This document shows, one piece after another, positions 1 through 7,110 of a stretch of 15,262 bases of DNA (its first letter is position 1; every line of letters starts with the position of its first letter). Made by a program: the position numbers and the translations under genes. The notes beneath the pieces are model-generated. The model was given only the letters and a program-made list of their open reading frames with translations. It did no database searches and was not told the DNA's origin. The stretch comes from Erythrobacter sp. (lineage in GTDB: Bacteria > Pseudomonadota > Alphaproteobacteria > Sphingomonadales > Sphingomonadaceae). Location: assembly GCA_002695185.1 (NCBI GenBank), contig NZOF01000064.1, forward strand, positions 1 to 15,262, given 5' to 3'.

Positions 1-1469
1 CCATCGAAGGCGACCGTCATGCCGGCATAGATCGTATCGCCGTTCTTGGCCGTGGTCTGCAGCGTGTCACCGCTGCGCGCGGCAAGATAACGACCGAAAT
101 CGTCATTCATGTCGATCGTGCGGGCCATGTTGCGAAGCCGGCCCAGGCCCTCGCCCCTTACCTGATTGCCGTTTCTATCCACGGCGAGCGTGAGCTTGCG
201 GTGGTTGCTTGCCATGCGAACGGCCTGCGCCTCGTGAGCGAACAGAGCATTGCCCGCGATATGGGCGATCGACAGCGAGCTGCCGACAAAGGCATTGGCG
301 GCAACCGAACGCTTGATGGGATCGGCTGCTTCCTCGGGCGAGAGGTTCATGACGATGACAGCATCGGCGGGCGCGTTGTTGATGCCCTTGATGCCGACGC
401 CGTCGAGGTTGGCCGTCGCCTTGGTATTGAAGACGGGACGGCCAGCGAATTCCTCGCCCTTGAAAGCGTCGTTGTCGGAAGTGAGGACGATGATCTGTGC
501 GTCGCCGGCGCCGGCGGCGATATCCTTGGCGAGATCGGCTGCCGAGGGGCTCTGACCCACGATCAGGCCGAGACGCATGTTGCGGCGCGGCGAATACGGC
601 GATGCCACGACCGCGTTGTCACGAATGGCGTTGAATGCTTCGTGTACGTTTTCGTGGTCTGGCAGATCCTCGTGCTTGCCCGCCCACTTCAGAATCTGCT
701 CCATGGCCTGCGCTTCTTCAAGCGTATCCATGCGGACCGAGAAGTACTGGCTCGGCTCGACTGCACCGGGCTGGCGCTCGAGCGGGATCGAGTTCAGGAG
801 GCCGCGAACGAACTCCATTTCCTCGGCCATCGTCGCTTCTTCCGGAGCGACAGCGTCGATCGAGGGATCGATGTTCCTGAATTCGCCGGTGCGCGTCATG
901 AGGTACAGCTGGCGCACGCTCTGGCTCAGGTTGTCCTGGCTGGCGCGGCCGTCGGTGCTGTTGAGGTAGTCGGTATATTCGTCCGGCGCGACAGTTGCAG
1001 GGGCGAAGCCTACGGCGAAAGCCGATGCGCGGTTCATCATCGTGCGCGTGACGCCAACCGGATCGATACCGGCGATTTCAGCCTGATCCTGGATGCGGGT
1101 CACGTCATCGATGACCGAATCCATTTGTTCGGCTTCGGCTTCACTGAACTCATAGCCGGAAGCGGACAGCACGCGGTCGGCATCCGCCTTGCGGCGAGCC
1201 GATGCACGGCCGAGATTGTTGTCGTTCTCGGATGCGTCGCGGTAGAGCTGGCGCAGCTGACGGAACATCTTCTGGGCCTGTTCCTGATCGTTTCCGGTCA
1301 GACCTTCCTGGATGCTGGTCGCCAGGGCGAGTGCCGAGGACTGGCCGCTCCAGTACACACCGCGGTTCGGATTGTTCACCGGATGGCTGCGCGGAATGCT
1401 GACACCGGGCTCCTTGGACTTTTCGTCGGCGCTCTTCGCGTTCCACTGCTGATATGCGTAGGCGGTCAT
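1..1469 (-). CDS. Large hypothetical protein, N-terminal 489 residues (runs off the left edge)
   Basis: I translated the minus strand codon by codon from ATG at 1469 and found 489 codons with no stop before the window edge, so the C-terminus is missing. The start is supported by GGAGG six bases upstream of the ATG. The product begins MTAYAYQQWN. Residues 1-290 are polar, Gln/Asp/Glu-rich and probably helical. From about residue 298 the pattern becomes alternating strand and helix (MRLGLIVGQ, IIVLTS near 330, AVIVMNLS near 370, then a helix and KLTLAV), as in a Rossmann-like alpha/beta fold. I do not recognise the family. A SLOG/DprA-like nucleotide-binding fold is conceivable, but the usual GG-R-G-D signature is not in the visible part. 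A 431-codon plus-strand frame here is the exact codon mirror of this gene. It has its own upstream region with candidate promoter and repeated sites, so it is probably separate from the primase operon. Confidence 0.8.
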   Translation of the reverse strand, partial: MTAYAYQQWNAKSADEKSKEPGVSIPRSHPVNNPNRGVYWSGQSSALALATSIQEGLTGNDQEQAQKMFRQLRQLYRDASENDNNLGRASARRKADADRVLSASGYEFSEAEAEQMDSVIDDVTRIQDQAEIAGIDPVGVTRTMMNRASAFAVGFAPATVAPDEYTDYLNSTDGRASQDNLSQSVRQLYLMTRTGEFRNIDPSIDAVAPEEATMAEEMEFVRGLLNSIPLERQPGAVEPSQYFSVRMDTLEEAQAMEQILKWAGKHEDLPDHENVHEAFNAIRDNAVVASPYSPRRNMRLGLIVGQSPSAADLAKDIAAGAGDAQIIVLTSDNDAFKGEEFAGRPVFNTKATANLDGVGIKGINNAPADAVIVMNLSPEEAADPIKRSVAANAFVGSSLSIAHIAGNALFAHEAQAVRMASNHRKLTLAVDRNGNQVRGEGLGRLRNMARTIDMNDDFGRYLAARSGDTLQTTAKNGDTIYAGMTVAFD

Positions 1470-1510
1470 TGGGTTCCTCCGTTCTCACCGCAGTGAGGGC
1501 GATAATTTTC

Positions 1511-1526
1511 CCTCATCCTGCAAATT
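1511..1526 (-). promoter_or_regulatory. Repeated word, copy 1 (candidate operator)
   Basis: Read on the minus strand this is AATTTGCAGGATGAGG. It differs by one base in its core from the copy at 1564-1580 (TTGTAGGATGAGG) and resembles the copy at 5857-5873. It begins at the end of a candidate -10 (1524-1529) and covers the likely transcription start of the left-edge gene. The spacing to the next copy is 53 bp, close to five helical turns. A repressor or activator site is inferred; no regulator gene is identified in the window. Confidence 0.45.
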
Positions 1527-1552
1527 GTCCCATCCCTCCCAAGATGGTGCAA
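1524..1552 (-). promoter_or_regulatory. Candidate sigma70-type promoter of the left-edge gene
   Basis: On the minus strand TTGCAC (1552-1547) and GACAAT (1529-1524) are separated by 17 bp, giving a plausible -35/-10 pair. Transcription would start near 1515 and leave a leader of roughly 45 bases before the ATG at 1469. The leader contains a small CTCAC/GTGAG hairpin (1484-1497) just ahead of the ribosome binding site. Promoter matches by eye are weak evidence in alphaproteobacteria. Confidence 0.35.
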
Positions 1553-1563
1553 GAAACAAATCA

Positions 1564-1580
1564 CCTCATCCTACAATTTT
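1564..1580 (-). promoter_or_regulatory. Repeated word, copy 2 (candidate operator)
   Basis: The minus-strand sequence AAAATTGTAGGATGAGG shares TTGTAGGATGA exactly with the site in front of topB (5861-5871). It lies upstream of the candidate -35 of the left-edge gene, 53 bp from copy 1, so a protein bound at both sites would sit on about the same face of the helix. The rest of the 1470-1689 gap holds no gene. A GC-rich stretch at 1620-1665 has short GGGCC/GGCCC pairing but no T-run, so I do not call it a terminator. Confidence 0.45.
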
Positions 1581-1689
1581 ATTCCTCGATCCGGTAAATT
1601 CCCCTGTTTACAGAACGCGTGGAGTGTGGGCCGACGCGCAGGCCCGCGTGCCACGTTGGCGCAGTTGCAGCTTCTAATATTCCTAAAAG

Positions 1690-2721
1690 TTACTGTCTGG
1701 CGAATTTCCGCTCGGCGACCATGTCGTAGTGGATCAGGTTGAATGGAGCAGCGATCTCGCGCAGGGGCATGACAAGCTCGTAGCCCTGCTTGACCATTTC
1801 TCGAAGTTTTTCAGCTGTCCAGCCGCGCTCGACATGGTCTGCTCCATCATCCTTCTGATTGACAATGTATGGCGCCCCGTCGGGCCATCGGTCTGGAAAG
1901 ATGACCTGGCGCAGATCGCAGCGGCCCAACAGCAGATCGGTGAGTTCGGCGCCGGTGCTGTAACCGGGCCCGTCGTGATCGCATAGCAGGATGACGATCC
2001 GGCCATAGAGCGGCGACAGATCGTGCAACTTGACCGCGTTGCCGCCGCCAGAGGTCGTGGTGGTAATCCAGCCGGGAAAGAGCTTCTTGCAGGCATCGGC
2101 GGCCTTTTCGCCTTCGACCCACAGGATCGGATCATCCGGCCGCGCTGCGATTTGATCGAGATTGTATAGCGGCCGGTTTTCCGGAATGGATTTCATCCGA
2201 AGCTTTTCTTCGCTGGTTGTCTTGTTGCGGGCCCAGCTCCATGGAATGATTTCCTTGGAGCCATCTTCGATTTCATAGCGCGCGACCCAGCTTGCAGGCG
2301 ATCCGTCGGACAGCCTGTAAGTCCAGACCTTCGAGGGCAGGCCCAGTTTGGAATGGTAGAAGTCATCGAGTGTGCCGCGTAGCGCGCCTTCTGGTGCAGG
2401 CACGATGACTTCGATTTCATCTGCCGGCTTGATCTGCTTTTTCGGGGATCGTTCTCGATCCTTCTGATCGCCTGCGGGCGCATTCGGATCGATCCCCAGC
2501 TTGTCTTCCAAGGCTCTGCGCACGTCATCGGCCGAGCACCCTGCAAAGCAGTTGTACAGGAGGAGGCCGGTCGAGCCGTCAGCGAGGCTGAGCGACGGCG
2601 TGCGATCGTTATGGGCAGGGCAGCAGACCATGAAGCCGTCGCCCTGGCGCTTGGCGGCAGAGCGCCCGCTTCCGGAAAGCCGCTGGGCGACGTCTTCTGC
2701 CGACCAGTCATTCAAAGACAT
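1690..2721 (-). CDS. Compact DNA primase-like protein: CHC2-type zinc finger plus Toprim domain
   Basis: This 343-aa protein has the two hallmarks of bacterial/phage primases. One is an N-terminal zinc finger with Cys34-x2-His37 and Cys58-x3-Cys62. The other is a Toprim domain at about 197-275, with VEGEKAAD (Glu203 catalytic-type) and CDHDGPG (Asp248, Asp250, metal-binding type). The C-terminal WTAEKL segment near 301 matches the tail usual after Toprim in plasmid and phage primases. By family it should make RNA primers, or act as a primase-like protein, on single-stranded DNA. It is short: there is no helicase domain and little room (about 65-195) for a full DnaG polymerase core. The start has AAGGA ten bases upstream. 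It is the last gene of the topB operon, 70 bp after the YqaJ-like gene. Primase family membership is fairly sure; actual primer synthesis is inference. Confidence 0.8.
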   Translation of the reverse strand: MSLNDWSAEDVAQRLSGSGRSAAKRQGDGFMVCCPAHNDRTPSLSLADGSTGLLLYNCFAGCSADDVRRALEDKLGIDPNAPAGDQKDRERSPKKQIKPADEIEVIVPAPEGALRGTLDDFYHSKLGLPSKVWTYRLSDGSPASWVARYEIEDGSKEIIPWSWARNKTTSEEKLRMKSIPENRPLYNLDQIAARPDDPILWVEGEKAADACKKLFPGWITTTTSGGGNAVKLHDLSPLYGRIVILLCDHDGPGYSTGAELTDLLLGRCDLRQVIFPDRWPDGAPYIVNQKDDGADHVERGWTAEKLREMVKQGYELVMPLREIAAPFNLIHYDMVAERKFARQ

Positions 2722-2791
2722 GTTGCGCCGATCCTTGGTTCATTGGATTATCTCGTTCGGAGTTTTGATTGCTGATCAGGGTGCGGCCCGA

Positions 2792-3643
2792 TCAGAACAG
2801 GCTCTCTGCACTGAGGGCCTTGTTCGTAATTTTGAGCGTCTTCATGCCCTTCGCATCCTCGACATTGAGGATCTTGCGGCCGATGTCGATCGTGCCAGAT
2901 GCACCGATCAAATCGATGAGCATGGTGGTGATGGTGTCTTTCCGCGCCTCGAGGGGCTTCGCTTCGCCTTTAAGGTTTGCAAGCTTACGCGAGATTTCCT
3001 CACTTTCTTCGATCAGCGCTGCAATACTCTGCTTGCTAGCTTCGGGCCGGCGCACCGTGGAACTGCTTCTGATTGCGCTTCTATCGATCTGGTAATCGAC
3101 CACGGGTTCATCATCATCGCGCACGGCGCGAAGCATGTCCTGCACGGATGTGAGAATATTCTTCTTCATCTCGTCATCGAGCGCGAGGCGATAGAGCTGG
3201 CTCTGGTATCCATCGATGAGGACGCCAAGCATGACATTTCGAACGCCATAAGCAATGGCGGCGGCGTACAAACGCAGTGCCTGCTTTTCGGGGAGCGCCG
3301 ATGGTGCCTGCCAGCCGAACATCATCTGCTGGGTGCGCTGTGTGACCACAAGAATGGCCCTTTCTCCATCGGATGCGGCGCTTGGGGAGAGAAGCCAGGC
3401 GCGGGGCGGCAGAATGCCTTGCGATGGGATCGGGTCGAGCGCAGCCTCGATCTGGTGCCCATGATCTTCGCAGATTCCGCACGCAATCTCGAAGGCGAGA
3501 CGCGCTTGCCAGCGCCCGCGTTCGCCGATTGTCCCACTGGCGTCGCCGTGCTGTGACATCTTGTTCCAGATGGTCCACGGCGACGCCTTGGAATCGGCGT
3601 TCATGATCGCAGCGACTTCGCCGGCAAGGACATGGTCTCGCAT
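2792..3643 (-). CDS. YqaJ/lambda-exonuclease-like fold protein with degraded active site (tentative)
   Basis: I chose ATG at 3643 because GGAAGGA lies just upstream. The in-frame TTG/ATG at 3676/3673 would add 10-11 residues but lacks a ribosome binding site. The 283-aa product follows the order of motifs of YqaJ-type recombinases/exonucleases: a small N-terminal helix region ending SPWTIWNKM (21-29), then GERGRWQARLAFEIA (40-54). A helix-strand unit follows, LRLYAAAIAYGVRNVMLGVLI (about 123-143), then a D-x-x-x-x helix with a DEPVVDY ending (178-184). A charged, probably coiled-coil helix follows (205-235). The family's catalytic Asp...Glu-x-Lys should fall near 92-103, but the visible residues there are DGERAILVVTQRT, with no E-x-K. 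I infer a structural homologue, perhaps a DNA end- or ssDNA-binding factor without nuclease activity. It sits 56 bp after topB and 70 bp before the primase gene. Confidence 0.55.
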   Translation of the reverse strand: MRDHVLAGEVAAIMNADSKASPWTIWNKMSQHGDASGTIGERGRWQARLAFEIACGICEDHGHQIEAALDPIPSQGILPPRAWLLSPSAASDGERAILVVTQRTQQMMFGWQAPSALPEKQALRLYAAAIAYGVRNVMLGVLIDGYQSQLYRLALDDEMKKNILTSVQDMLRAVRDDDEPVVDYQIDRSAIRSSSTVRRPEASKQSIAALIEESEEISRKLANLKGEAKPLEARKDTITTMLIDLIGASGTIDIGRKILNVEDAKGMKTLKITNKALSAESLF

Positions 3644-3699
3644 CGAAATTTTTCCTTCCAATCTCAAATTCATCAAGAACGAGACAGGATGTGCGCGAG

Positions 3700-5832
3700 C
3701 TATTTTAGCCAGCCGCGTTTCCGGAGATCTGCTTCTTCGAACTTTGCCTTGGGCAAATGCCAGCGTTTCGTCTGACCATTGAAGCGGCCGCCAAGTTCCT
3801 TGATGGCATCGCGATCATCGAATGGAGCGTCGAGTGGGTATGATCCGCCTTCGAAATCCTTGAAGGGCGCGTTGGTCTTCGGCTTCGAGCTTTTGCGGGC
3901 TTTCATGTTCTCGGGCGCGCGTAAGGTTGCAGTCTCAATGGCGAGGCTGCGCTGGATCGCATCGAAGTTGCGAGACTGGAGTATCTGCCTTGCCTGCGCT
4001 GTCTGGCATTTGCCTTTCTCGACGTCGGTGAGCATGAATTCGAGGACGGCAGTTGCCGTCGGATCGACGAGAGTCGGAAGATGCTCGTCGCACAGGTTGA
4101 TGAGATCGCGGCCGAGGATCGTTGGCTGCAGCTTCCCCTTGGACGAGGTGATGTAGCATCGTTCCTTGAGCTTTTTGATCGTGTCGCCCCAGGTCGATTT
4201 GGTCCCGATGGTCTTGGCGATCTTGAGCTTCTCGCGAAGCGCGGGGTCTTTTACGACCTTGTTGAGATCGCGCATCGCCGAGATGATCGAGCCTTCGGTG
4301 AACAAGGGCGGTGCGACCGTGAATTTTTCTTCGGCGAAGGCCCTGTCCACCTTTGCCAGTTGGCCATCGGTCAGATCTGGAAGATGGGCGGTGCCCGCGT
4401 CTTCCTTCTCGTCGGCTTCTTCGTCTTCCGCTTCCTGGTCGGCAGCCGAGAAAAGCACGCGCCAGCCCTGCTTCTTTATGACCCGGCCGGTAGCGGCAAA
4501 GCGCCGGCCTTCGTGGGTCCATGCTATGCTCTTCTGAGCATATTTGCAGTCGGGCAGGAGCTGGGAAAGGAATTGCCTGACAATGAGCAGGTAGAGCTTG
4601 CGCTCATCGTCAGTGAGTTCGGCCAGATTGGCAGGTTCGGTGGTCGGAATGATGCCGTGATGGTCGGCGCCGGACTTCTCGAGGGCCTTCGAATTGAAGA
4701 CGGTCTCCCGCGGCGAAAGCGTCTCGAAGTTCGGGGCGTGAACCGGAAAGTCGACGAAATATTCCTTGCCCTTCACCTGGACGTCCTTGGCGGTCGACAA
4801 GGTTCGGATATGGGCGAGGATTTCGCGCACATCGTGCCATTGCTCATCTTCGAGGTGGACGCCGTCGGTTCTCGGATAGCTGATCAGCTTGTGCTGGTCA
4901 TAGAGGGCCTGGGCGAGTTTCTCGGTCTTGTCGGCGGACCAGCCCCACAGGTTATAGGCCCTGATCTGCAGGCTGGAGCTTTCAAAGAGCTTGGGCGGCG
5001 CTTCTGACTTGATGTCGGATTTCACCTCGAGCTTGATGTTCTGGTTTTTAGCGCTCGCAAGGATCTGGCGCGCCTCGGCCGCGTCTTTGATCCGCTTCTC
5101 CTCCGGCGGCCTATGGTTGAGACGGATCGCGTGAGGGCCAACGCTGACATCGATGGCGAGGTCGAAATATTTTTCCGGCTTGAAAGTCTCGATATGTTCG
5201 CTTCGCCTGACGATCAGAGCGAGCGTCGCGGTCTGGACGCGGCCGACCGTGATCGGTTCGCGAAACTCCGCAGGGCGAAACCGCGTAGTCAGGAGCCGAG
5301 TGAGATTGAGGCCTTCGACCCAGTCGCTTTCAGCGCGCACGCGGGCTGCTTCGGCAAGCGGGAATTTCTCGTCATAGGGAAGGAGCGCGCTTTCCTGGCA
5401 AGCCTTCTTGATCGCAGCGACGTTGGCGCCTGAACTCCAGAGGCGTTTTTTGGGTTTGCCGTGAAGGCCGAGCATTTCGAAGATGGCCCAGGCGATATAC
5501 TCGCCTTCTCGCCCTGCGTCGGTTGCGACGATGATTTCGCTCGCTGCAGAGAGGTACTTGGCGATCGCACGAAGGCGCTGCTCCTTTCCGGGAATGGCCT
5601 TGTAGCGGAACTTCCAGTCCTGGGGGATCATGGGCAGGCTTTCGACCGTCCATTCCTTCCAGGTCTCGTTGTAGTCGTGCGGCTCGCAGAGCTCTACGAG
5701 GTGGCCGGCGGCTGCGACCACCACCCCGCCGGGGGTCTCCCATGCGACTGGGCTGATCTTTTTGCCTCCCCCGAGGGCTTTGGAAAGTTCGATGGCAAAA
5801 CTCGGTTTCTCGGCAAGCCAGACGCGGCCCAT
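3700..5832 (-). CDS. topB: DNA topoisomerase III (type IA) with C-terminal DUF5710-like domain
   Basis: The 710-aa protein shows the full type IA signature. The Toprim start is WLAEKPS (catalytic-type Glu8). The acidic motif TDAGREGE is at 104-111, with Gly where E. coli has the second Asp, as in many plasmid TopB proteins. GRVQTATLALIV is at 198-208, LISYPRTD has the active-site Tyr at 319, and GADHHGIIPT is at 388-397. It would unlink single-stranded and catenated DNA during replication, transfer or recombination. An acidic linker (465-478, rich in Glu/Asp) interrupts the second half. There are no C-terminal tetracysteine zinc fingers. Residues 664-709 (YPLDAPF, DRDAIKELGGRF, KRWHLPKA) instead look like the small DUF5710 domain common on mobile-element proteins. 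AGGGAG upstream supports ATG at 5832. It is first in the topB/YqaJ-like/primase operon, transcribed from the 5833-6001 region. Confidence 0.95.
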   Translation of the reverse strand: MGRVWLAEKPSFAIELSKALGGGKKISPVAWETPGGVVVAAAGHLVELCEPHDYNETWKEWTVESLPMIPQDWKFRYKAIPGKEQRLRAIAKYLSAASEIIVATDAGREGEYIAWAIFEMLGLHGKPKKRLWSSGANVAAIKKACQESALLPYDEKFPLAEAARVRAESDWVEGLNLTRLLTTRFRPAEFREPITVGRVQTATLALIVRRSEHIETFKPEKYFDLAIDVSVGPHAIRLNHRPPEEKRIKDAAEARQILASAKNQNIKLEVKSDIKSEAPPKLFESSSLQIRAYNLWGWSADKTEKLAQALYDQHKLISYPRTDGVHLEDEQWHDVREILAHIRTLSTAKDVQVKGKEYFVDFPVHAPNFETLSPRETVFNSKALEKSGADHHGIIPTTEPANLAELTDDERKLYLLIVRQFLSQLLPDCKYAQKSIAWTHEGRRFAATGRVIKKQGWRVLFSAADQEAEDEEADEKEDAGTAHLPDLTDGQLAKVDRAFAEEKFTVAPPLFTEGSIISAMRDLNKVVKDPALREKLKIAKTIGTKSTWGDTIKKLKERCYITSSKGKLQPTILGRDLINLCDEHLPTLVDPTATAVLEFMLTDVEKGKCQTAQARQILQSRNFDAIQRSLAIETATLRAPENMKARKSSKPKTNAPFKDFEGGSYPLDAPFDDRDAIKELGGRFNGQTKRWHLPKAKFEEADLRKRGWLK

Positions 5833-5856
5833 GATAATCTCCCTGTGGCAACCAAA

Positions 5857-5887
5857 TTATTTGTAGGATGACGCAGAAAAAAATCAA
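5857..5887 (-). promoter_or_regulatory. Candidate topB promoter overlapping the third copy of the repeated word
   Basis: On the minus strand TTGATT (5887-5882) and TACAAA (5865-5860) form a possible -35/-10 pair with 16 bp spacing, about 28 bp before the topB ATG. The word TTATTTGTAGGATGACG (5857-5873, plus strand) overlaps the -10 and matches the two copies at 1511-1526 and 1564-1580. Relative to its gene it is in the opposite orientation to those copies. Binding here would be expected to block topB transcription. Promoter placement is by eye. Confidence 0.4.
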
Positions 5888-5896
5888 ACCAATCTC

Positions 5897-5926
5897 TTGC
5901 AGCGGTGTTTTTGAGGGTGGTACCAT
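5897..5926 (+). promoter_or_regulatory. Candidate promoter for the divergent 365-aa gene
   Basis: TTGCAG (5897-5902) and TACCAT (5921-5926) are separated by 18 bp on the plus strand, leaving a leader of about 70 bases before ATG 6002. The match to consensus is modest. A second weak possibility is TTTGCG...TATAGC around 5953-5979. The topB promoter candidate lies only about 10 bp away on the other strand, so the two units may be co-controlled. Confidence 0.25.
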
Positions 5927-6001
5927 TCGGCAAGACGACAAAATCAGCAGGTTTGCGGATCGCGTCTGAGATTATAGCTCTTTATCGGATGGAGTGCTGA
6001 C

Positions 6002-7099
6002 ATGGAATTCGACAAGGTGACCAAAGACGGTGAGAAGTACGCCCTGCTGCGCCCGACCATCGCTCAGAACGAGCAGCTGAAGAAGGAAGCTCAGGCAGTC
6101 GGCACGTCCGTGACGTGGAACAAGGCTGACGGCGGCTACCGGCTTTTCCAGGACAAGATCCCCGATGGTGTCGACGTCGACAAGACCTTCGGAAAGTGGG
6201 TGGAGCCTGAGCAGGTTGCAGCTGCCGAGGCCGAGCGCAATGCTAACGAGAAGGCGGTGAAGGCAGTCGATAAGGCAGCCGGCATCACCTATGAGGAAAG
6301 CACGCTCTTCTATCCGCTGAAGAAGGATCGGCCGGCCATCAAGGCTCTGGCGAATGAGCAGGGGCTCAACATTCAGTACATTCCAAAGGCGGAAGCGTGG
6401 GTCAGCCGCGGCGGTGAACTGAAAAACGCCGAGCACTGGCAGACGCCTGAGGCGAAGGCTGCCTTCATTGAGGAAGGCAAGGAAATCAAGGCCGCTCAGG
6501 AGGCCCGGAGCAAGGCCACTGCACAGGGTATGGATGTCATGAAGGAGCGAGCGAACGGCAATCACTTCCTCGCCGACAATGCGCAGGGCTTCATGCTTCC
6601 CTCGACGAAGGAAGTCGAAGTTCGCAAGGCTCAGCTGGACGCGCTTGCTGGGGCGTCGAAGGACGAGGTGGCCGCGGTCTACAAGATCACGGACGCGGAG
6701 AAGAAGAAGCTCGATAACAAGCAGTATGCGATGCAGATCAGCGCCGCTCAGAAGAAGGACCCCTCGCTGGCGACCGAGGACTTCAACAAGATGAGCAAGG
6801 CTGAGCGCATGGAAGCTGCCGGGATTGGCCTCAAGGACCAGGACTTCAAGCGTCTGGTAGGCCTGCAGAACGGCTTCTTCGCCGTTCGCGATCGGGCAAT
6901 CGAGCTCGGCCTGGTGACGGATCGGAAGGCGGCAAAGCAGCTGCAGGCCGATGCGGCGAAGAAGGTCGAGGAAGGCTCGGACAAGTCGATGGGCAAGTCG
7001 GCGAACACCGGCAAGCAGGCGGCTGAGCAGGAAGCGGCCAAGGGCTCGAGCATGGCGCAGGCGATGATGGCTGCCGGCGCTGCAACGATGGGCCGCTGA
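6002..7099 (+). CDS. Hypothetical Lys/Ala-rich protein with two DUF5710-like segments
   Basis: The 365-aa frame begins at ATG 6002, preceded by TGGAG seven bases upstream, and ends at a strong terminator. It has no signal peptide or membrane segment and is very rich in Lys, Ala and Glu, suggesting a soluble, largely helical cytoplasmic protein. I do not recognise the family as a whole. Residues 11-50 (YALLRPTI, QLKKEAQAVG, ADGGYRLF) and 99-133 (FYPLKKDRPAIKAL, IQYIPKAEAW) look like a repeated small unit. The second resembles the tail of the divergent TopB (YPL, DR-x-AIK-x-L and PKA in the same order). Residues 166-330 are charged helices, and the last 35 are low-complexity Ala/Gln/Lys/Met. 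A single-stranded DNA or protein-binding accessory of the topB module is my inference only. The coding call is strong; function is unknown. Confidence 0.85.
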   Translation: MEFDKVTKDGEKYALLRPTIAQNEQLKKEAQAVGTSVTWNKADGGYRLFQDKIPDGVDVDKTFGKWVEPEQVAAAEAERNANEKAVKAVDKAAGITYEESTLFYPLKKDRPAIKALANEQGLNIQYIPKAEAWVSRGGELKNAEHWQTPEAKAAFIEEGKEIKAAQEARSKATAQGMDVMKERANGNHFLADNAQGFMLPSTKEVEVRKAQLDALAGASKDEVAAVYKITDAEKKKLDNKQYAMQISAAQKKDPSLATEDFNKMSKAERMEAAGIGLKDQDFKRLVGLQNGFFAVRDRAIELGLVTDRKAAKQLQADAAKKVEEGSDKSMGKSANTGKQAAEQEAAKGSSMAQAMMAAGAATMGR

Positions 7100-7110
7100 T
7101 GGGCGCCAAC

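Noticed and set aside
201..1496. 431-codon open frame on the plus strand
   Set aside because: It is the exact codon mirror of the longer minus-strand gene (1-1469). The minus frame has a ribosome binding site and a normal protein composition; this one is rich in Arg/His/Val runs and looks like a shadow.
1620..1665. GC-rich self-complementary stretch after the primase gene as a terminator
   Set aside because: Only about 5 bp of clean pairing (GGGCC/GGCCC) and no T-run, so it is not supportable.
2501..3556. 351-codon plus-strand frame
   Set aside because: It lies across two minus-strand genes with recognisable motifs and spans the gap between them. High-GC codon bias explains it.
4081..5007. 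308-codon plus-strand frame inside topB
   Set aside because: It is antisense to conserved topoisomerase motifs, with no ribosome binding site or recognisable domain.
5372..5941. 189-codon minus-strand frame overlapping the topB start
   Set aside because: It is out of frame with topB, Arg/Pro/Ser-rich, and a by-product of the topB N-terminal coding sequence.
5972..6565. 197-codon minus-strand frame opposite the 365-aa gene
   Set aside because: It is Leu-rich only because it mirrors Lys/Glu/Gln codons. The plus-strand gene has the ribosome binding site and the matching terminator.
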